A stretch of DNA of 38,649 nt from Spirochaetaceae bacterium (GCA_028820215.1 JAPPKD010000377.1:1-38649), one strand, 5' to 3'; positions 16,395 through 24,833 are shown, counted from the stretch's first letter. Notes: a model not told the origin generated them from the sequence alone. Made by a program: numbers and translations.

Positions 16395-18197
16395 TCAGTC
16401 CAGGTACGGCCGCGCCTGTGTGCGGAACATGCGCGCATAGAGGCCGTCGGCCTGCATGAGCGACGCGTGGTCGCCCCGTTCCACGACGCTACCCGCATCC
16501 ATCACCACGATGTCGTCCACCAAGCGGGTCAGACCCAGGCGGTGGCTGACAACCAGCGCCGTGCGCCCCGCGATCCACGTCCGCACGCGCTCCCAGATGT
16601 CCCCCTCGGCGGCCGGATCCACCCCGTAGGTCGGCTCGTCCAGCACCACCAGCGCGGCGTCGGACCGGTAGAAGGCGCGCGCCAGCGCCAGCCGCTGCCA
16701 CTCGCCTCCCGACAGATCCTGCCCGCCGGCGAGCTCCCTGGACAGCGGCGTCCGCCACCGCTCCGGCAGCCGTTCGATGCGCTCGCGGATGCCGCTCTGC
16801 CGCGCCGCGGCGCGCACCCCTTTCAGGTCGTGGCCGGGCGCGGCGGCGTTGCCGAACCAGACGTTGTCGAAGGCGCTCACCGGGAAGCGGCAATGGTCCT
16901 GCATGAGCGCGGAGACGTGCGCGCGCCATTCGTCGGCGGGAAACTCGGGCAGGGGCCGGCCGTTCCAGCGCACGGTGCCCGTGTCGGGGTCGTACAGGCG
17001 ACAGGCCAGCTTGACGAGGGTGGTCTTGCCGGAACCGTTGGCGCCGACCAGGGCGACCGATCGACCGCGAGGGACGCTGAAGCTTACGCCACGCAAGGCG
17101 TCTTCCTGCGCGCCGGCGTAACGGAACGTCACGGCCTCGAACACCAGGCCTTCGGCCGATTCCGTTCGGACGGCGGCCGGCCGGTCGCGCAGGCCGTCGT
17201 CCAGGTCCAGCACGTCCTGGATGGCTCTGACCCGCAGACCCTGGGCATGGAGCTCGACGAGCGACGAGATCAACATGAAGAGGCCGTTTCGCAGGTGGAA
17301 GACCGATCCGATGTAGAGCGCCAGGTCGCCGGCGGACAGCGTTCCGTCCAGACCCTGCTCGACGATGAACAGGAACGCTCCGCCGACGCCGACGGCCGAC
17401 AACAGCGACCACCGGACCACCGTGCGGCGGCCACGCGCCCGGAGGCGCAGGACTTCTCGCAGCGCGCCGTCGAACATCGCTTGCCAGCGCCCCAACAGCA
17501 GACCGCCGATGCCGAGAAGGCGCGTCTCTTTCGCGAAATCGAGCCCCCCGAGCATCCGCTCGTGGAAGTGCATGCGCTTTGCCGTCTCAGCCTGCGTTCG
17601 GGTGAGCGACCACTCGCGATCTGCGATCTGGTGTTGCACGTACATCGAGGGCGCGATTGCGGCGACCATGAGCAGCGGCACCCACCATGCCAGCGTGGCC
17701 GTCAGAGCCACCAGCGGCACCACGGTGAGCAGCCCGATGAGCACGTCGTTGAGCAGCTTGCCGAAGTAATCGATGCTGGGAACGGCCTCGACCGCCAGGT
17801 TCAGCCGGCTTGCGAATTCCGGGGTTTCGAACGGTCGGACGCCGCGCAACCTGCGCACGGCGCTCAGGATGAGGCGCTTCGTCCCACCGACGACCCTGTC
17901 GCGGAAGGTGCTGGTCTCGAACGACAGAATCTGCTGCATGGCGTCGAGCACCACGTTGAGCACCAGAAACGCCCCGACGGCCGCGGTCAGGACGCCTGGT
18001 GAGCGGAGGATCTCCGCCAGACCGATGCCGCGATCGGAACCGGCGATGCCGTCGATGAGCAGCTTCTGGATGAACAGCACGGCCGCCGGCGCCGCTCCCC
18101 CGACCACGTTCAGCAGCAACAGCCGCGTGAACCCGCCGGGCGCCTGCCGCATTGCCATCGCGAACCCGTGGGCAATGCTCTGCAGCCGCTGGTTCAT
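16395..18197 (-). CDS. ABC exporter half-transporter, second tandem copy
   Basis: The 600-residue protein has a transmembrane domain at about residues 1-330 (type-I exporter fold, several hydrophobic segments) and a nucleotide-binding domain at 350-600. Walker A is GANGSGKTTLVK, the Q-loop region SALMQDHCRF, the signature DLSGGEWQR, Walker B ALVVLDEPTYGVDP with the catalytic Glu, and the switch His is in SHRLG. The ATPase site looks complete. ATG 18197 overlaps the stop of the upstream paralogue as ATGA. The two proteins are probably a heterodimeric exporter. By eye the nucleotide-binding halves are clearly more alike than the membrane halves. Substrate unknown. Confidence 0.92.
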   Translation of the reverse strand: MNQRLQSIAHGFAMAMRQAPGGFTRLLLLNVVGGAAPAAVLFIQKLLIDGIAGSDRGIGLAEILRSPGVLTAAVGAFLVLNVVLDAMQQILSFETSTFRDRVVGGTKRLILSAVRRLRGVRPFETPEFASRLNLAVEAVPSIDYFGKLLNDVLIGLLTVVPLVALTATLAWWVPLLMVAAIAPSMYVQHQIADREWSLTRTQAETAKRMHFHERMLGGLDFAKETRLLGIGGLLLGRWQAMFDGALREVLRLRARGRRTVVRWSLLSAVGVGGAFLFIVEQGLDGTLSAGDLALYIGSVFHLRNGLFMLISSLVELHAQGLRVRAIQDVLDLDDGLRDRPAAVRTESAEGLVFEAVTFRYAGAQEDALRGVSFSVPRGRSVALVGANGSGKTTLVKLACRLYDPDTGTVRWNGRPLPEFPADEWRAHVSALMQDHCRFPVSAFDNVWFGNAAAPGHDLKGVRAAARQSGIRERIERLPERWRTPLSRELAGGQDLSGGEWQRLALARAFYRSDAALVVLDEPTYGVDPAAEGDIWERVRTWIAGRTALVVSHRLGLTRLVDDIVVMDAGSVVERGDHASLMQADGLYARMFRTQARPYLD

Positions 18198-20008
18198 GAA
18201 TCGTCCCCGTCTCGATAGGGGCGTGCCTGCGTCTCGAACATTCGAGCGTACAGACCGCCGGCGTCCATGAGCGATGCGTGGTCGCCGCGTTCCTCGACGC
18301 GGCCGCCATCCATCACCACGATGTCGTCCACGAAGCGGGTCAGCCCCAGTCGGTGGCTGACGATCAGCGCCGTACGCCCCGCAATCCACGACCGGACACG
18401 CTCCCAGATGTCCCCCTCCGCGGCCGGATCCACCCCGTAGGTCGGCTCGTCCAGCACCACCAGAGCGGCCTCGGAGCGGAAGAAGGCGCGCGCCAGCGCC
18501 AGCCGCTGCCACTCCCCTCCCGACAGGTCCTGCCCACCCGTGAGCTCCTTGGCCAGTGGCGTCCGCCACCGCTCCGGCAGTCGTTCGATGCGGTCGCCGA
18601 TGCCGCTCTGCCGCGCCGCAGCACGCACGCCGCTGAGGTCGTCATCGGGCGCGGTGGCGTCACCGAACCACACGTTGTCGAAGGCGCTCACCGGGAAGCG
18701 GCAGTGGTCCTGCATGAGCGCGGAGACGAGCGCACGCCACTCGTCGACCGGAAGCTCGGCCAACGGTCTGCCGTTCCAGCTCACGGTACCGGTGTCGGGG
18801 TCGTACAGCCGGCAGGCCAGCTTGACGAGGGTGGTCTTGCCTGAACCGTTGGCGCCGACCAGGGCGACCGATTGACCGGGTGGGACACTGAAGCTCACGC
18901 CACGCACGGCGTCTTGCTGCGCACCGGCGTAGCGGAAGGTGACGTCCTCGAACAACAGGCCTTCGGCCGACTCCGTTCGGACGGCGGCCGGCCGGTCGCG
19001 GAGGCCGTCGTCCATGTCCAGCACGTCCTGGATGGCTCTGACCCGCAGACCCGCCGCCTGGAGTTCGACGAGGCAGTGCAGGAAGCGCATCAGGCCGCGG
19101 CGCAGATAGAAGATCGACCCGATATAGAGCGCCAGATCGCCGGCGGACAGCGTCCCTTGCAGCCCCTGCTGCACGACGAACAGGAACGCTCCACCAACGC
19201 CGGCCGCCGACAGCAGCGACCAGAGCAACACCGTGCGCCGGCCCCTCGCCCGAACGCCAAGCACCTCGCGCAGCGCACGGTCGAACATCGTCTGCCACCG
19301 CCCCAACAGCAACCCGCCGATGGCGAGCAGGCGTGTCTCCTTGGCGTAGTCGGGAGCGGTGAGCATCCGTTCATGGGCGTCCATCCGCTTTGCGGTCTCC
19401 GCCTGCCCCTGTTTGAGCGACCATGAGCGGTCCTCGACCCGATTCTGGACCTGCATCGACGGAGTGACCGCCACGATGATCAGCAGCGGCACCCACCAGG
19501 TCAGCGTGGCCGTCAGCGCGGCTACGGGAACAACCGCGAGCAGCCCGACCATCAGGTAGTTGAGCGCGTTGCCGAAGTGATCGATGCTCGGGATGCTCTC
19601 CACCGCAAGGTTCAGGCGGCGTGCGAACGCCGGCGTTTCGAACGGGCGGATGCCGCGCAGCTTCCCGAGGCGTTCCAGGATGAGACGCTTCGTTCCGGCC
19701 AGGATCCGGTCGCGAAACGTGGTCTCCTCGAAGTCTACGAACTGCTCCACGAAGTCGAGGATCAGATCCAGTACCAGGAATCCCGCGATCGCCGCGGCCA
19801 GGAGGGACGGCGTGCGGAGGAGCGACATCAGCCCGGGATCGCCCGGGGAGCCGGCGATACCGTCGATGATCACCTTCTGGGTTAACAACACGGCCGCAGG
19901 CGCCGCTCCCCCGACCACGTTCAGCAGGAGGAGCCGCGTGAATGCGCCGGGAGCTTGGCGCACCGCCAGCACGAATCCCTGGGCAACGCTCCGCAGTCGT
20001 TCGTTCAT
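18194..20008 (-). CDS. ABC exporter half-transporter, first tandem copy
   Basis: The 604-residue type-I ABC exporter subunit is closely related to the next gene. Its membrane domain starts MNERLRSVAQGF, with the same TRLLLLNVVGGAAPAAV first helix. The ATPase domain carries GANGSGKTT, DLSGGEWQR, VVLDEPTYGVDP and the switch His in SHRLG, all intact. It is the first gene of a minus-strand operon reaching 14302. The ATG at 20008 lies only 34 bases from the left end of the IS1182-family element, so the original promoter has probably been displaced. No ribosome site stands out in the remaining leader. Confidence 0.92.
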   Translation of the reverse strand: MNERLRSVAQGFVLAVRQAPGAFTRLLLLNVVGGAAPAAVLLTQKVIIDGIAGSPGDPGLMSLLRTPSLLAAAIAGFLVLDLILDFVEQFVDFEETTFRDRILAGTKRLILERLGKLRGIRPFETPAFARRLNLAVESIPSIDHFGNALNYLMVGLLAVVPVAALTATLTWWVPLLIIVAVTPSMQVQNRVEDRSWSLKQGQAETAKRMDAHERMLTAPDYAKETRLLAIGGLLLGRWQTMFDRALREVLGVRARGRRTVLLWSLLSAAGVGGAFLFVVQQGLQGTLSAGDLALYIGSIFYLRRGLMRFLHCLVELQAAGLRVRAIQDVLDMDDGLRDRPAAVRTESAEGLLFEDVTFRYAGAQQDAVRGVSFSVPPGQSVALVGANGSGKTTLVKLACRLYDPDTGTVSWNGRPLAELPVDEWRALVSALMQDHCRFPVSAFDNVWFGDATAPDDDLSGVRAAARQSGIGDRIERLPERWRTPLAKELTGGQDLSGGEWQRLALARAFFRSEAALVVLDEPTYGVDPAAEGDIWERVRSWIAGRTALIVSHRLGLTRFVDDIVVMDGGRVEERGDHASLMDAGGLYARMFETQARPYRDGDDS

Positions 20009-20041
20009 GGCAATCTTGCGATTCGCTGACCGCTAGAAGCG

Positions 20042-21811
20042 TGGCCGAAAAGTCCGGTTGGGGTCGACAGTGACGGCGTCATGGAGTAAGCCAGGAGCCG
20101 GGAGGGGCGGTGGATGCTTGGTCGACGCGATCCGCAAGGTGACCTGTTTCGACCGGACAACGTGCTGCGGGGGCACGTAGGCGAGGATTCGTTCTACGGG
20201 TTGTTGGCGCAGCACGGCGGCGAGTGGTTTAGCGACGAGAGCTTCAGCGCGATCTATCGGGACGGCATGGGGCGTCCGAGCGTCTCGCCGTCGCAGTTGT
20301 GCGTGGCGTTGCTGTTGCAGAGCCACGATCGGGTCAGTGACGAGGAAGCGATCGCGCGTAGCGCCTACGACCTGCGCTGGAAGGTGGCGCTGGGGCTGGA
20401 ACTGGACCAGAAGCTGTGCGCGAAGAGCACGCTGCAACGGTTTCGGGCGCAGTTGGTGCTGAACGAGGGAGCCGCACAGATCCTGGAGCAAGGGATCCAG
20501 ACGTGCCGGCAGGCGGGTCTGCTGAAGAAGGGCAAGCTGTCGGTGGCGATAGACACGACGCCGATCCTGGGACGGGGAGCGGTGAAAGACACCTACAATC
20601 TGGTCTCGGACGCGATCCGGGAGGTGGTGCAGCAGGCGTGTGAGCTGCGGGGCTGGGAGCGGTCACAGATCGTGGAGCAAGAGGGGCTGAGCCGCCACTT
20701 TGCGGCGAGCTTCAAGGGCGCGGTCGAGATCGACTGGAGCGACGAAGCTCAGCGGCGGGCGCTGGTGGGGCAGTTGGTGGCCGATGCGCAGGTGGCGCTG
20801 CAGGTGGCCGCCCGTGCACTGGACGGCTCTGTGGCGCAGGGCGCCGAAACGCAGGCGCTGCGCAGCGCCCAACGGCTGCTCGGCGAGCTGTTGGCGCAGG
20901 ACATCGAGGAGCACCCGGAGGATGGCGGGGAGCCGAAGATTCGCCAGGGTACGGCGCCGGACCGGGTGGTTTCGACCACGGATCCCGAGATGCGCCATGG
21001 GCGCAAGAGCCATGCGCAGCCGTTCACGGGGTACAAGGCGACGGTGGTGGCGGACACCGAGGATGGGGTGATCCTGGCCACCGACGTGCGAGCCGGCAAC
21101 GTGGCCGACCGCCAGGATGCGCCGGCGTTGGTGGCCAGCGCCGCCGAGCGTAGCGGACAGCGCCTCGACGAAGTGCTTGGGGACACCGCGTACGGCGATC
21201 TGGAAACCCGCGATGAGATCGAGCATTTGGGCGCCGAGGTCTTGGCCAAGGCGGTGCCCGGCACCCGCGCCGGGAAGTTTGCTGCGAGTGACTTCGAGAT
21301 TGACGAGCACCGAGGTGTCGCGCGCTGCCCGGCGGGAATAGAGTCCACGCACCGTCACCGCGTGGGTGGACAGGCTCCGCGTTCCAACTACCACTGGGCC
21401 GCTACCGATTGTGCCGGATGCCGGCTGCGCAGCCAGTGCACGACGGCACGGACATCAGGGCGGACGGTGGTGGTCACCGCGAACAGCACGCGGCTGTGGG
21501 GGCTGCGCGAGCAGCAGAAGACCGAGGCATTTCGCACGCGCTACCGCAAGCGCGTGGTGGTCGAGCACCGCATCGCTCGTCTGGTCCAGCTTGGCATTCG
21601 CCAAGCGAAGTATCGCGGGATGGCCAAGGTGTCGTTCCAAGTGGCGCTGGCAGCCACGGTCGCCAACCTGTTCAGGGCCGCGGCGTGCCGTGTGTCGGTC
21701 CCATGCACCGGCTGAGCCGTGGCCAAGCCCACGCCGGCTCCACCTGAACGGACAGTTCCAGATCTGCGGTCCGAGCGTCTCTGTCCTTGAACCAGCCAGA
21801 CCTATTGGCCA
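20042..21811 (+). mobile_element. IS1182-family insertion sequence with imperfect terminal inverted repeats
   Basis: The element is about 1.77 kb and carries one transposase gene. The left end at 20042-20061 begins TGGCCGAAAAGTCC. The right end, read inward from 21811, begins TGGCCAATAGGTCT, and the two match at 15 of 20 positions. A weaker internal similarity also lies at 21741-21758. No target-site duplication is visible in the flanks, so the exact ends are provisional. The element sits between the ABC exporter operon and a patch of palindromes. Confidence 0.65.
20114..21715 (+). CDS. IS1182 family transposase
   Basis: The 533-residue DDE transposase looks full length. An N-terminal helical region (PSVSPSQLCVALLLQ, then KSTLQRFRAQL) precedes the first catalytic Asp in VAIDTTPILGRGAVKDTYN, the second in VLGDTAYGD, and the Glu in KRVVVEHRIARLVQLG, followed by QAKYRGMAKV. 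A zinc-like CAGCRLRSQC lies between the second Asp and the Glu. ATG 20114 is preceded by GGGAGGGG. The intact frame suggests recent insertion or ongoing mobility. Confidence 0.92.
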   Translation: MLGRRDPQGDLFRPDNVLRGHVGEDSFYGLLAQHGGEWFSDESFSAIYRDGMGRPSVSPSQLCVALLLQSHDRVSDEEAIARSAYDLRWKVALGLELDQKLCAKSTLQRFRAQLVLNEGAAQILEQGIQTCRQAGLLKKGKLSVAIDTTPILGRGAVKDTYNLVSDAIREVVQQACELRGWERSQIVEQEGLSRHFAASFKGAVEIDWSDEAQRRALVGQLVADAQVALQVAARALDGSVAQGAETQALRSAQRLLGELLAQDIEEHPEDGGEPKIRQGTAPDRVVSTTDPEMRHGRKSHAQPFTGYKATVVADTEDGVILATDVRAGNVADRQDAPALVASAAERSGQRLDEVLGDTAYGDLETRDEIEHLGAEVLAKAVPGTRAGKFAASDFEIDEHRGVARCPAGIESTHRHRVGGQAPRSNYHWAATDCAGCRLRSQCTTARTSGRTVVVTANSTRLWGLREQQKTEAFRTRYRKRVVVEHRIARLVQLGIRQAKYRGMAKVSFQVALAATVANLFRAAACRVSVPCTG

Positions 21812-22020
21812 TCAATTGCCCGCTGTCGCCAGTCCCAGCGATCGCCCCGCCGCCGACTTCGACTTCCGATCATCGCCCTACGGCGCTCGACAGACCCCGC
21901 TTTCCGGCCGGGCTTCTAGGAGTCTGTCGGATTTGCCGCGCAAGCGGGAAGGCCGACAGACTCCGACGCGGAAGGCGGGGATGGGCCGAAAGCGGCGCCG
22001 AAGGCGACGGTTTCGGGGCG
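21812..22020. repeat. Intergenic patch of alternating palindromic repeats
   Basis: This is the gene-free stretch between the IS end and the sigma-factor stop. CGACAGACCCC (21888-21898), GGAGTCTGTCGG (21919-21930) and CCGACAGACTCC (21953-21964) are copies of one motif in alternating orientation, 31-34 bases centre to centre. The last two are a perfect 12-base inverted repeat with a 22-base loop. A further stem at 21986-22016 lies against the sigma-factor stop. No coding frame is evident. It may be a REP-like element, a remnant of another IS end, or a bidirectional terminator zone. Confidence 0.55.
21986..22016 (-). terminator. Hairpin just downstream of the sigma-factor gene
   Basis: CCGAAAGCGGCGCC and GGCGACGGTTTCGG are complementary at 11 of 14 positions across a 3-base loop. 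The stem begins 5 bases past the stop codon of the minus-strand sigma-factor gene. No run of T follows on that strand, so intrinsic termination is unproven; RNA end protection is the alternative. Confidence 0.35.
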
Positions 22021-23460
22021 CTACAGTCCGCAGGCTTCCTCGGTCAGGTAGTCCCACTGGTGCACGAACGTTACGTCGTCGATGGCCAGCCGATGAGCGT
22101 GCGGCAGATCCTCCTCCCAGGTCATCTCGGTACCGCCGGTCCGGTGGGGAGGCTGGGCCAGCTTGCCCCAGCGGTTGCCGTTGTACCTCCGGAACAGGAC
22201 CGTGCGGCCCTCGCGGTTCAGGTAAGCCAGAACCAACGTGTCGGCTTCGGTTGCAACCGGTTCGATTTCGAAGACGCGCATGCACGCGAACTCGCGTTCG
22301 TCGATACGGACGTCGAACAGGCCGCTCGCGAACATGCGGGGTGTGTCCGGAGCGCGTTCGAGCGTTCCGTCCGGCCGCTCGGTCAGGTAGTCCTTGTCCT
22401 CGATCCGCCGGTCAAGCGAGCCGAAGTTGTGCTCCCAGCTCTCGTCGAGGAATGTCTGTAGCTCCGTGGTGCCGTCGCCCTTTCGGGTGGACTCGTAAGC
22501 CACCCACTGCACCGCCGTGTCGTCCAGCCGGCCCCAGACCCTGGCGCGTCGATACTCCTCGTCCTGAGAATGGTTGAGCCGGACCAATCCGGTCCGGTCA
22601 CCATACGCCTGTTCGTCGACCTCGATCTCCACGCACTCTCGTCCGTGGACGATCGCCGGGCGGCGGGCCACCATCGAGTTGACCTCGGTCAACTTCGGCG
22701 CCGAACCGTCGAGGGTCTGCTCGTATTCGGCCCACCGCACCCGTTCGCCGATTCCCGGCACGATGAACCACCATGCCAGCTCGCGAAGGTCGATGGAGAA
22801 CGGCTGCCCGGTGCTCCTGGAGACCGTGATCTCCGGGCGACGGTCGGGAAACGGCAGCTTCGCGGCGGTCCTGTTGTCGACACGCATCGTAATACCCCTC
22901 CTCGTTCTGGTGATGCCCAGTTCTCTGCGAACGCGGTCGCGACCGTGGGACAGCCGCCGCTTGACCGTCCCCGGCGGACAGCGGTGACGGGCCGCTATCT
23001 CCGCAATGCTCATGCCGTCCAGGTAGAACGCCTGCAGCGCCCGCCGCTCCTGCTCGGGCACCGCCTCCAGGGCGTCGACCACGGCCTCCGCCGACCGGCG
23101 CCGGCGCGCGTCCGCGACGCCCATGCGGTTCACGGTCCGCGCAAGCTCCTCCGGCTCGACGATCCGCTCCCGCCGCTGCCTGGAACGCAGGTGGTCGCTG
23201 CAGCGGTTCCGCGCCACTTGGTAGAGCCACGTGCGCACGTTCTTCGGCTCCTGCACCCGCAACCCCGACCACGCCCGCATGAGCGTTTCCTGCAGCACGT
23301 CCTCGACCGCCTCGCGCGGTCCCAGTCGATCGCGGAGCAGCGCACTCAGCGGCCGCTCGTAGCGCCGGACCAGCGCGACGAAGGCGTTCTTGTCGCCGCT
23401 CCGGATGCTCCGGGCGAGATCCTGATCGGTGTGGTCGGTGTGATCCATGCGAGGTTTCAT
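22021..23460 (-). CDS. ECF sigma factor fused to an unrecognised C-terminal domain
   Basis: The 479-residue protein has sigma region 2 at residues 25-95 (YERPLSALLRDRLG, EDVLQETLMRAW, RTWLYQVARNRC) and region 4 at 128-182 (FYLDGMSIAEIAARHRC, GTVKRRLSHGRDRVRREL). Residues 192-479 are a soluble, beta-rich extension with two similar stretches, GRECVEIEV and REFACMRVFEIEP, and no membrane segment. I do not recognise this domain. At the junction an in-frame ATG (22887) has GAGGAGGGG 7 bases upstream, so the extension may also be made separately or was once its own gene. ECF factors redirect RNA polymerase, and here a sensor role for the extension is inference. Another ATG at 23448 could be the true start. 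Confidence 0.85.
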   Translation of the reverse strand: MKPRMDHTDHTDQDLARSIRSGDKNAFVALVRRYERPLSALLRDRLGPREAVEDVLQETLMRAWSGLRVQEPKNVRTWLYQVARNRCSDHLRSRQRRERIVEPEELARTVNRMGVADARRRRSAEAVVDALEAVPEQERRALQAFYLDGMSIAEIAARHRCPPGTVKRRLSHGRDRVRRELGITRTRRGITMRVDNRTAAKLPFPDRRPEITVSRSTGQPFSIDLRELAWWFIVPGIGERVRWAEYEQTLDGSAPKLTEVNSMVARRPAIVHGRECVEIEVDEQAYGDRTGLVRLNHSQDEEYRRARVWGRLDDTAVQWVAYESTRKGDGTTELQTFLDESWEHNFGSLDRRIEDKDYLTERPDGTLERAPDTPRMFASGLFDVRIDEREFACMRVFEIEPVATEADTLVLAYLNREGRTVLFRRYNGNRWGKLAQPPHRTGGTEMTWEEDLPHAHRLAIDDVTFVHQWDYLTEEACGL

Positions 23461-23491
23461 CGGTCCTGTCCGGCTTCATCTCACAGGGCGC

Positions 23492-23529
23492 GGTTCAAGG
23501 GCAAAAGGTTCACTCTTGGAGTGAGGTTC
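23492..23529 (-). promoter_or_regulatory. Three GGTTC direct repeats upstream of the sigma-factor gene
   Basis: GGTTCA occurs at 23492-23497 and 23507-23512, and GGTTC at 23525-23529. Read on the minus strand these are GAACC, resembling the -35 element of many ECF-dependent promoters. They lie 30-70 bases before the sigma-factor start, which would suit autoregulation. No convincing ECF -10 element follows at the usual distance. The region also separates the divergent PhyH gene. Confidence 0.35.
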
Positions 23530-23597
23530 GCTACGCTCACTGCCCCGCGCGCGGCGAATCGGGGTAAGCTGCACCAGCCTGACTGGAGGAACCGCGC

Positions 23598-24464
23598 ATG
23601 TCCGGACTGACCCAGCACCAGATCGACTTCTTCCGCGAGGAGGGCTACCTCCTCGTCGACGACGCCGTCGACCCGGCGGTGCTCCAGCCGTTCTGCGCCG
23701 AGCTCGAAGAGAACATCGACGCCTTCGCGCGGGCCGCCCTGGCCGACGGCCGGCTGTCCGACGCGCACGCGGACGAGCCGTTCGAGCGCCGGTTCCACGC
23801 GCTTGCGCTGCAGCTCGACGACCCGATCCCCCTGCTGGACCTGGGCCGCGGCAAGCAGCGCACGCCGGGGATGTTCAGGATCTATACCTGCCCCTCCCTC
23901 CTCGACATCGTCGAGTCCGTGATCGGGCCGGAGATCCTGGCCCATCCACAATTCAACGTCCGCGCCAAGCGGCCCCACCAGGACGAAGGGGTCGTGCCGT
24001 GGCACCAGGACCTGGGCTACCTGCAGCCCGACGCCGCGGAGACCTTCATGGTCAACCTCTGGATCCCGCTGGTCGACGCCACGCGGGAGAACGGCTGCAT
24101 GGAGGTCATCGCCGGCAGCCACCGGGCGCCGCTGATCGGCCACGAGCGCGGCATGGGACCCGCGGGCAACTTCAAGGGCGTCGTCGACGAGCAGCTCCCC
24201 GACGGCGAGCACGTCCTCTGCCCGGTGCGCGTGGGCGGCGTACTGCTGACACAGCACAAGACCATGCACCGCTCGATACCCAACGTCTCGGACCACATCC
24301 GCTGGAGCCTCGACCTGCGCTACTCGCATCCCGACCATCCCACCGGCCGGCAGCAGGTGCCGGGGTTCATCGCGCGCAGCCGGAAAGACCCAGCGTCGGT
24401 CTGCCCTTCGGCCGAGGAGTGGGTCCGAATCTACGAATCCGCAAACGCGCCGGCCGGCACCTGA
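23598..24464 (+). CDS. Phytanoyl-CoA dioxygenase (PhyH)-family oxygenase
   Basis: The 288-residue iron/2-oxoglutarate enzyme has a complete facial triad. His136 and Asp138 lie in WHQDLGY, the distal His224 in MHRSIPN, and the 2-oxoglutarate Arg in RWSLDLRY (235 or 241). The core ENGCMEVIAGSH is at 164-175. Members hydroxylate varied small molecules, and the substrate is not predictable. ATG 23598 has TGGAGGA about 7 bases upstream. The gene is divergent from the sigma factor. It contrasts with the other PhyH gene in this window, which lacks the Asp. Confidence 0.88.
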   Translation: MSGLTQHQIDFFREEGYLLVDDAVDPAVLQPFCAELEENIDAFARAALADGRLSDAHADEPFERRFHALALQLDDPIPLLDLGRGKQRTPGMFRIYTCPSLLDIVESVIGPEILAHPQFNVRAKRPHQDEGVVPWHQDLGYLQPDAAETFMVNLWIPLVDATRENGCMEVIAGSHRAPLIGHERGMGPAGNFKGVVDEQLPDGEHVLCPVRVGGVLLTQHKTMHRSIPNVSDHIRWSLDLRYSHPDHPTGRQQVPGFIARSRKDPASVCPSAEEWVRIYESANAPAGT

Positions 24465-24495
24465 GCGTCCGGCCCGGCCGGCCTCGACCACATTC

Positions 24496-24526
24496 TTGAA
24501 CCGCTCGACCGGCCCGATCCTACAGT
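24496..24526 (+). promoter_or_regulatory. Candidate sigma-70-type promoter for hicBA
   Basis: TTGAAC at 24496-24501 and TACAGT at 24521-24526 are separated by 19 bases, about 90 bases before the hicB start. The spacing is slightly long. The surrounding sequence turns AT-richer than the flanking genes. This is a pattern match only. Confidence 0.35.
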
Positions 24527-24614
24527 GCAAGGATGAGAGAGAATATGGTAACCTGTGGGCCGGAGTTGGCGTAGCACGTCTATCCCAATCTCCGAGTGAG
24601 ATACTGGAGTTAAG

Positions 24615-24833
24615 ATGAAATTGACGGCAGTTTATGTGAAGGTTCCTGAAGGTTACATCGGGTTTGTGGAAGAACTACCGGGAGCAAACACGCAAGGAAA
24701 AACCTTGCAGGAAGCTCGCGACAATATCCTAGAAGCGATCGAAATGACGCTTGAGGCGAACCGCATCTTGGCCCAAGAGTCTCTAGACGACACTCAAGAC
24801 GTGATTCGGGAGCCTGTCAACCTGCAGGCATGA
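24615..24833 (+). CDS. hicB: HicB family antitoxin
   Basis: The 72-residue protein has the HicB partial RNase-H-like fold: YVKVPEGYIGFVEELPGANTQGKTLQEARDNILEAIEMTLEANR. In known systems HicB binds and neutralises HicA. GGAG lies 6 bases before the ATG. The order antitoxin-first (hicBA) is a recognised variant. The stop overlaps the hicA start as ATGA. Codon use and GC content are lower than in surrounding genes, a sign of horizontal acquisition. There is no obvious DNA-binding extension, so autoregulation may depend on a short C-terminal part or be absent. Confidence 0.88.
   Translation: MKLTAVYVKVPEGYIGFVEELPGANTQGKTLQEARDNILEAIEMTLEANRILAQESLDDTQDVIREPVNLQA

Noticed and set aside
16467..18002. 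Long open frame of 511 codons on the plus strand opposite the second ABC exporter
   Set aside because: It is antisense to an intact ABC gene with all motifs; its product is His/Gln/Arg-rich, as expected of a high-GC shadow frame.
20888..21394. Open frames opposite the transposase
   Set aside because: Antisense to a full-length IS1182 transposase; passenger genes are not expected and no domains are visible.
21741..21758. Alternative right inverted repeat of the IS (rc GAACTGTCCGTTCAGGTG)
   Set aside because: It matches the left end less well than 21792-21811, which also aligns from the same TGGCC first bases.
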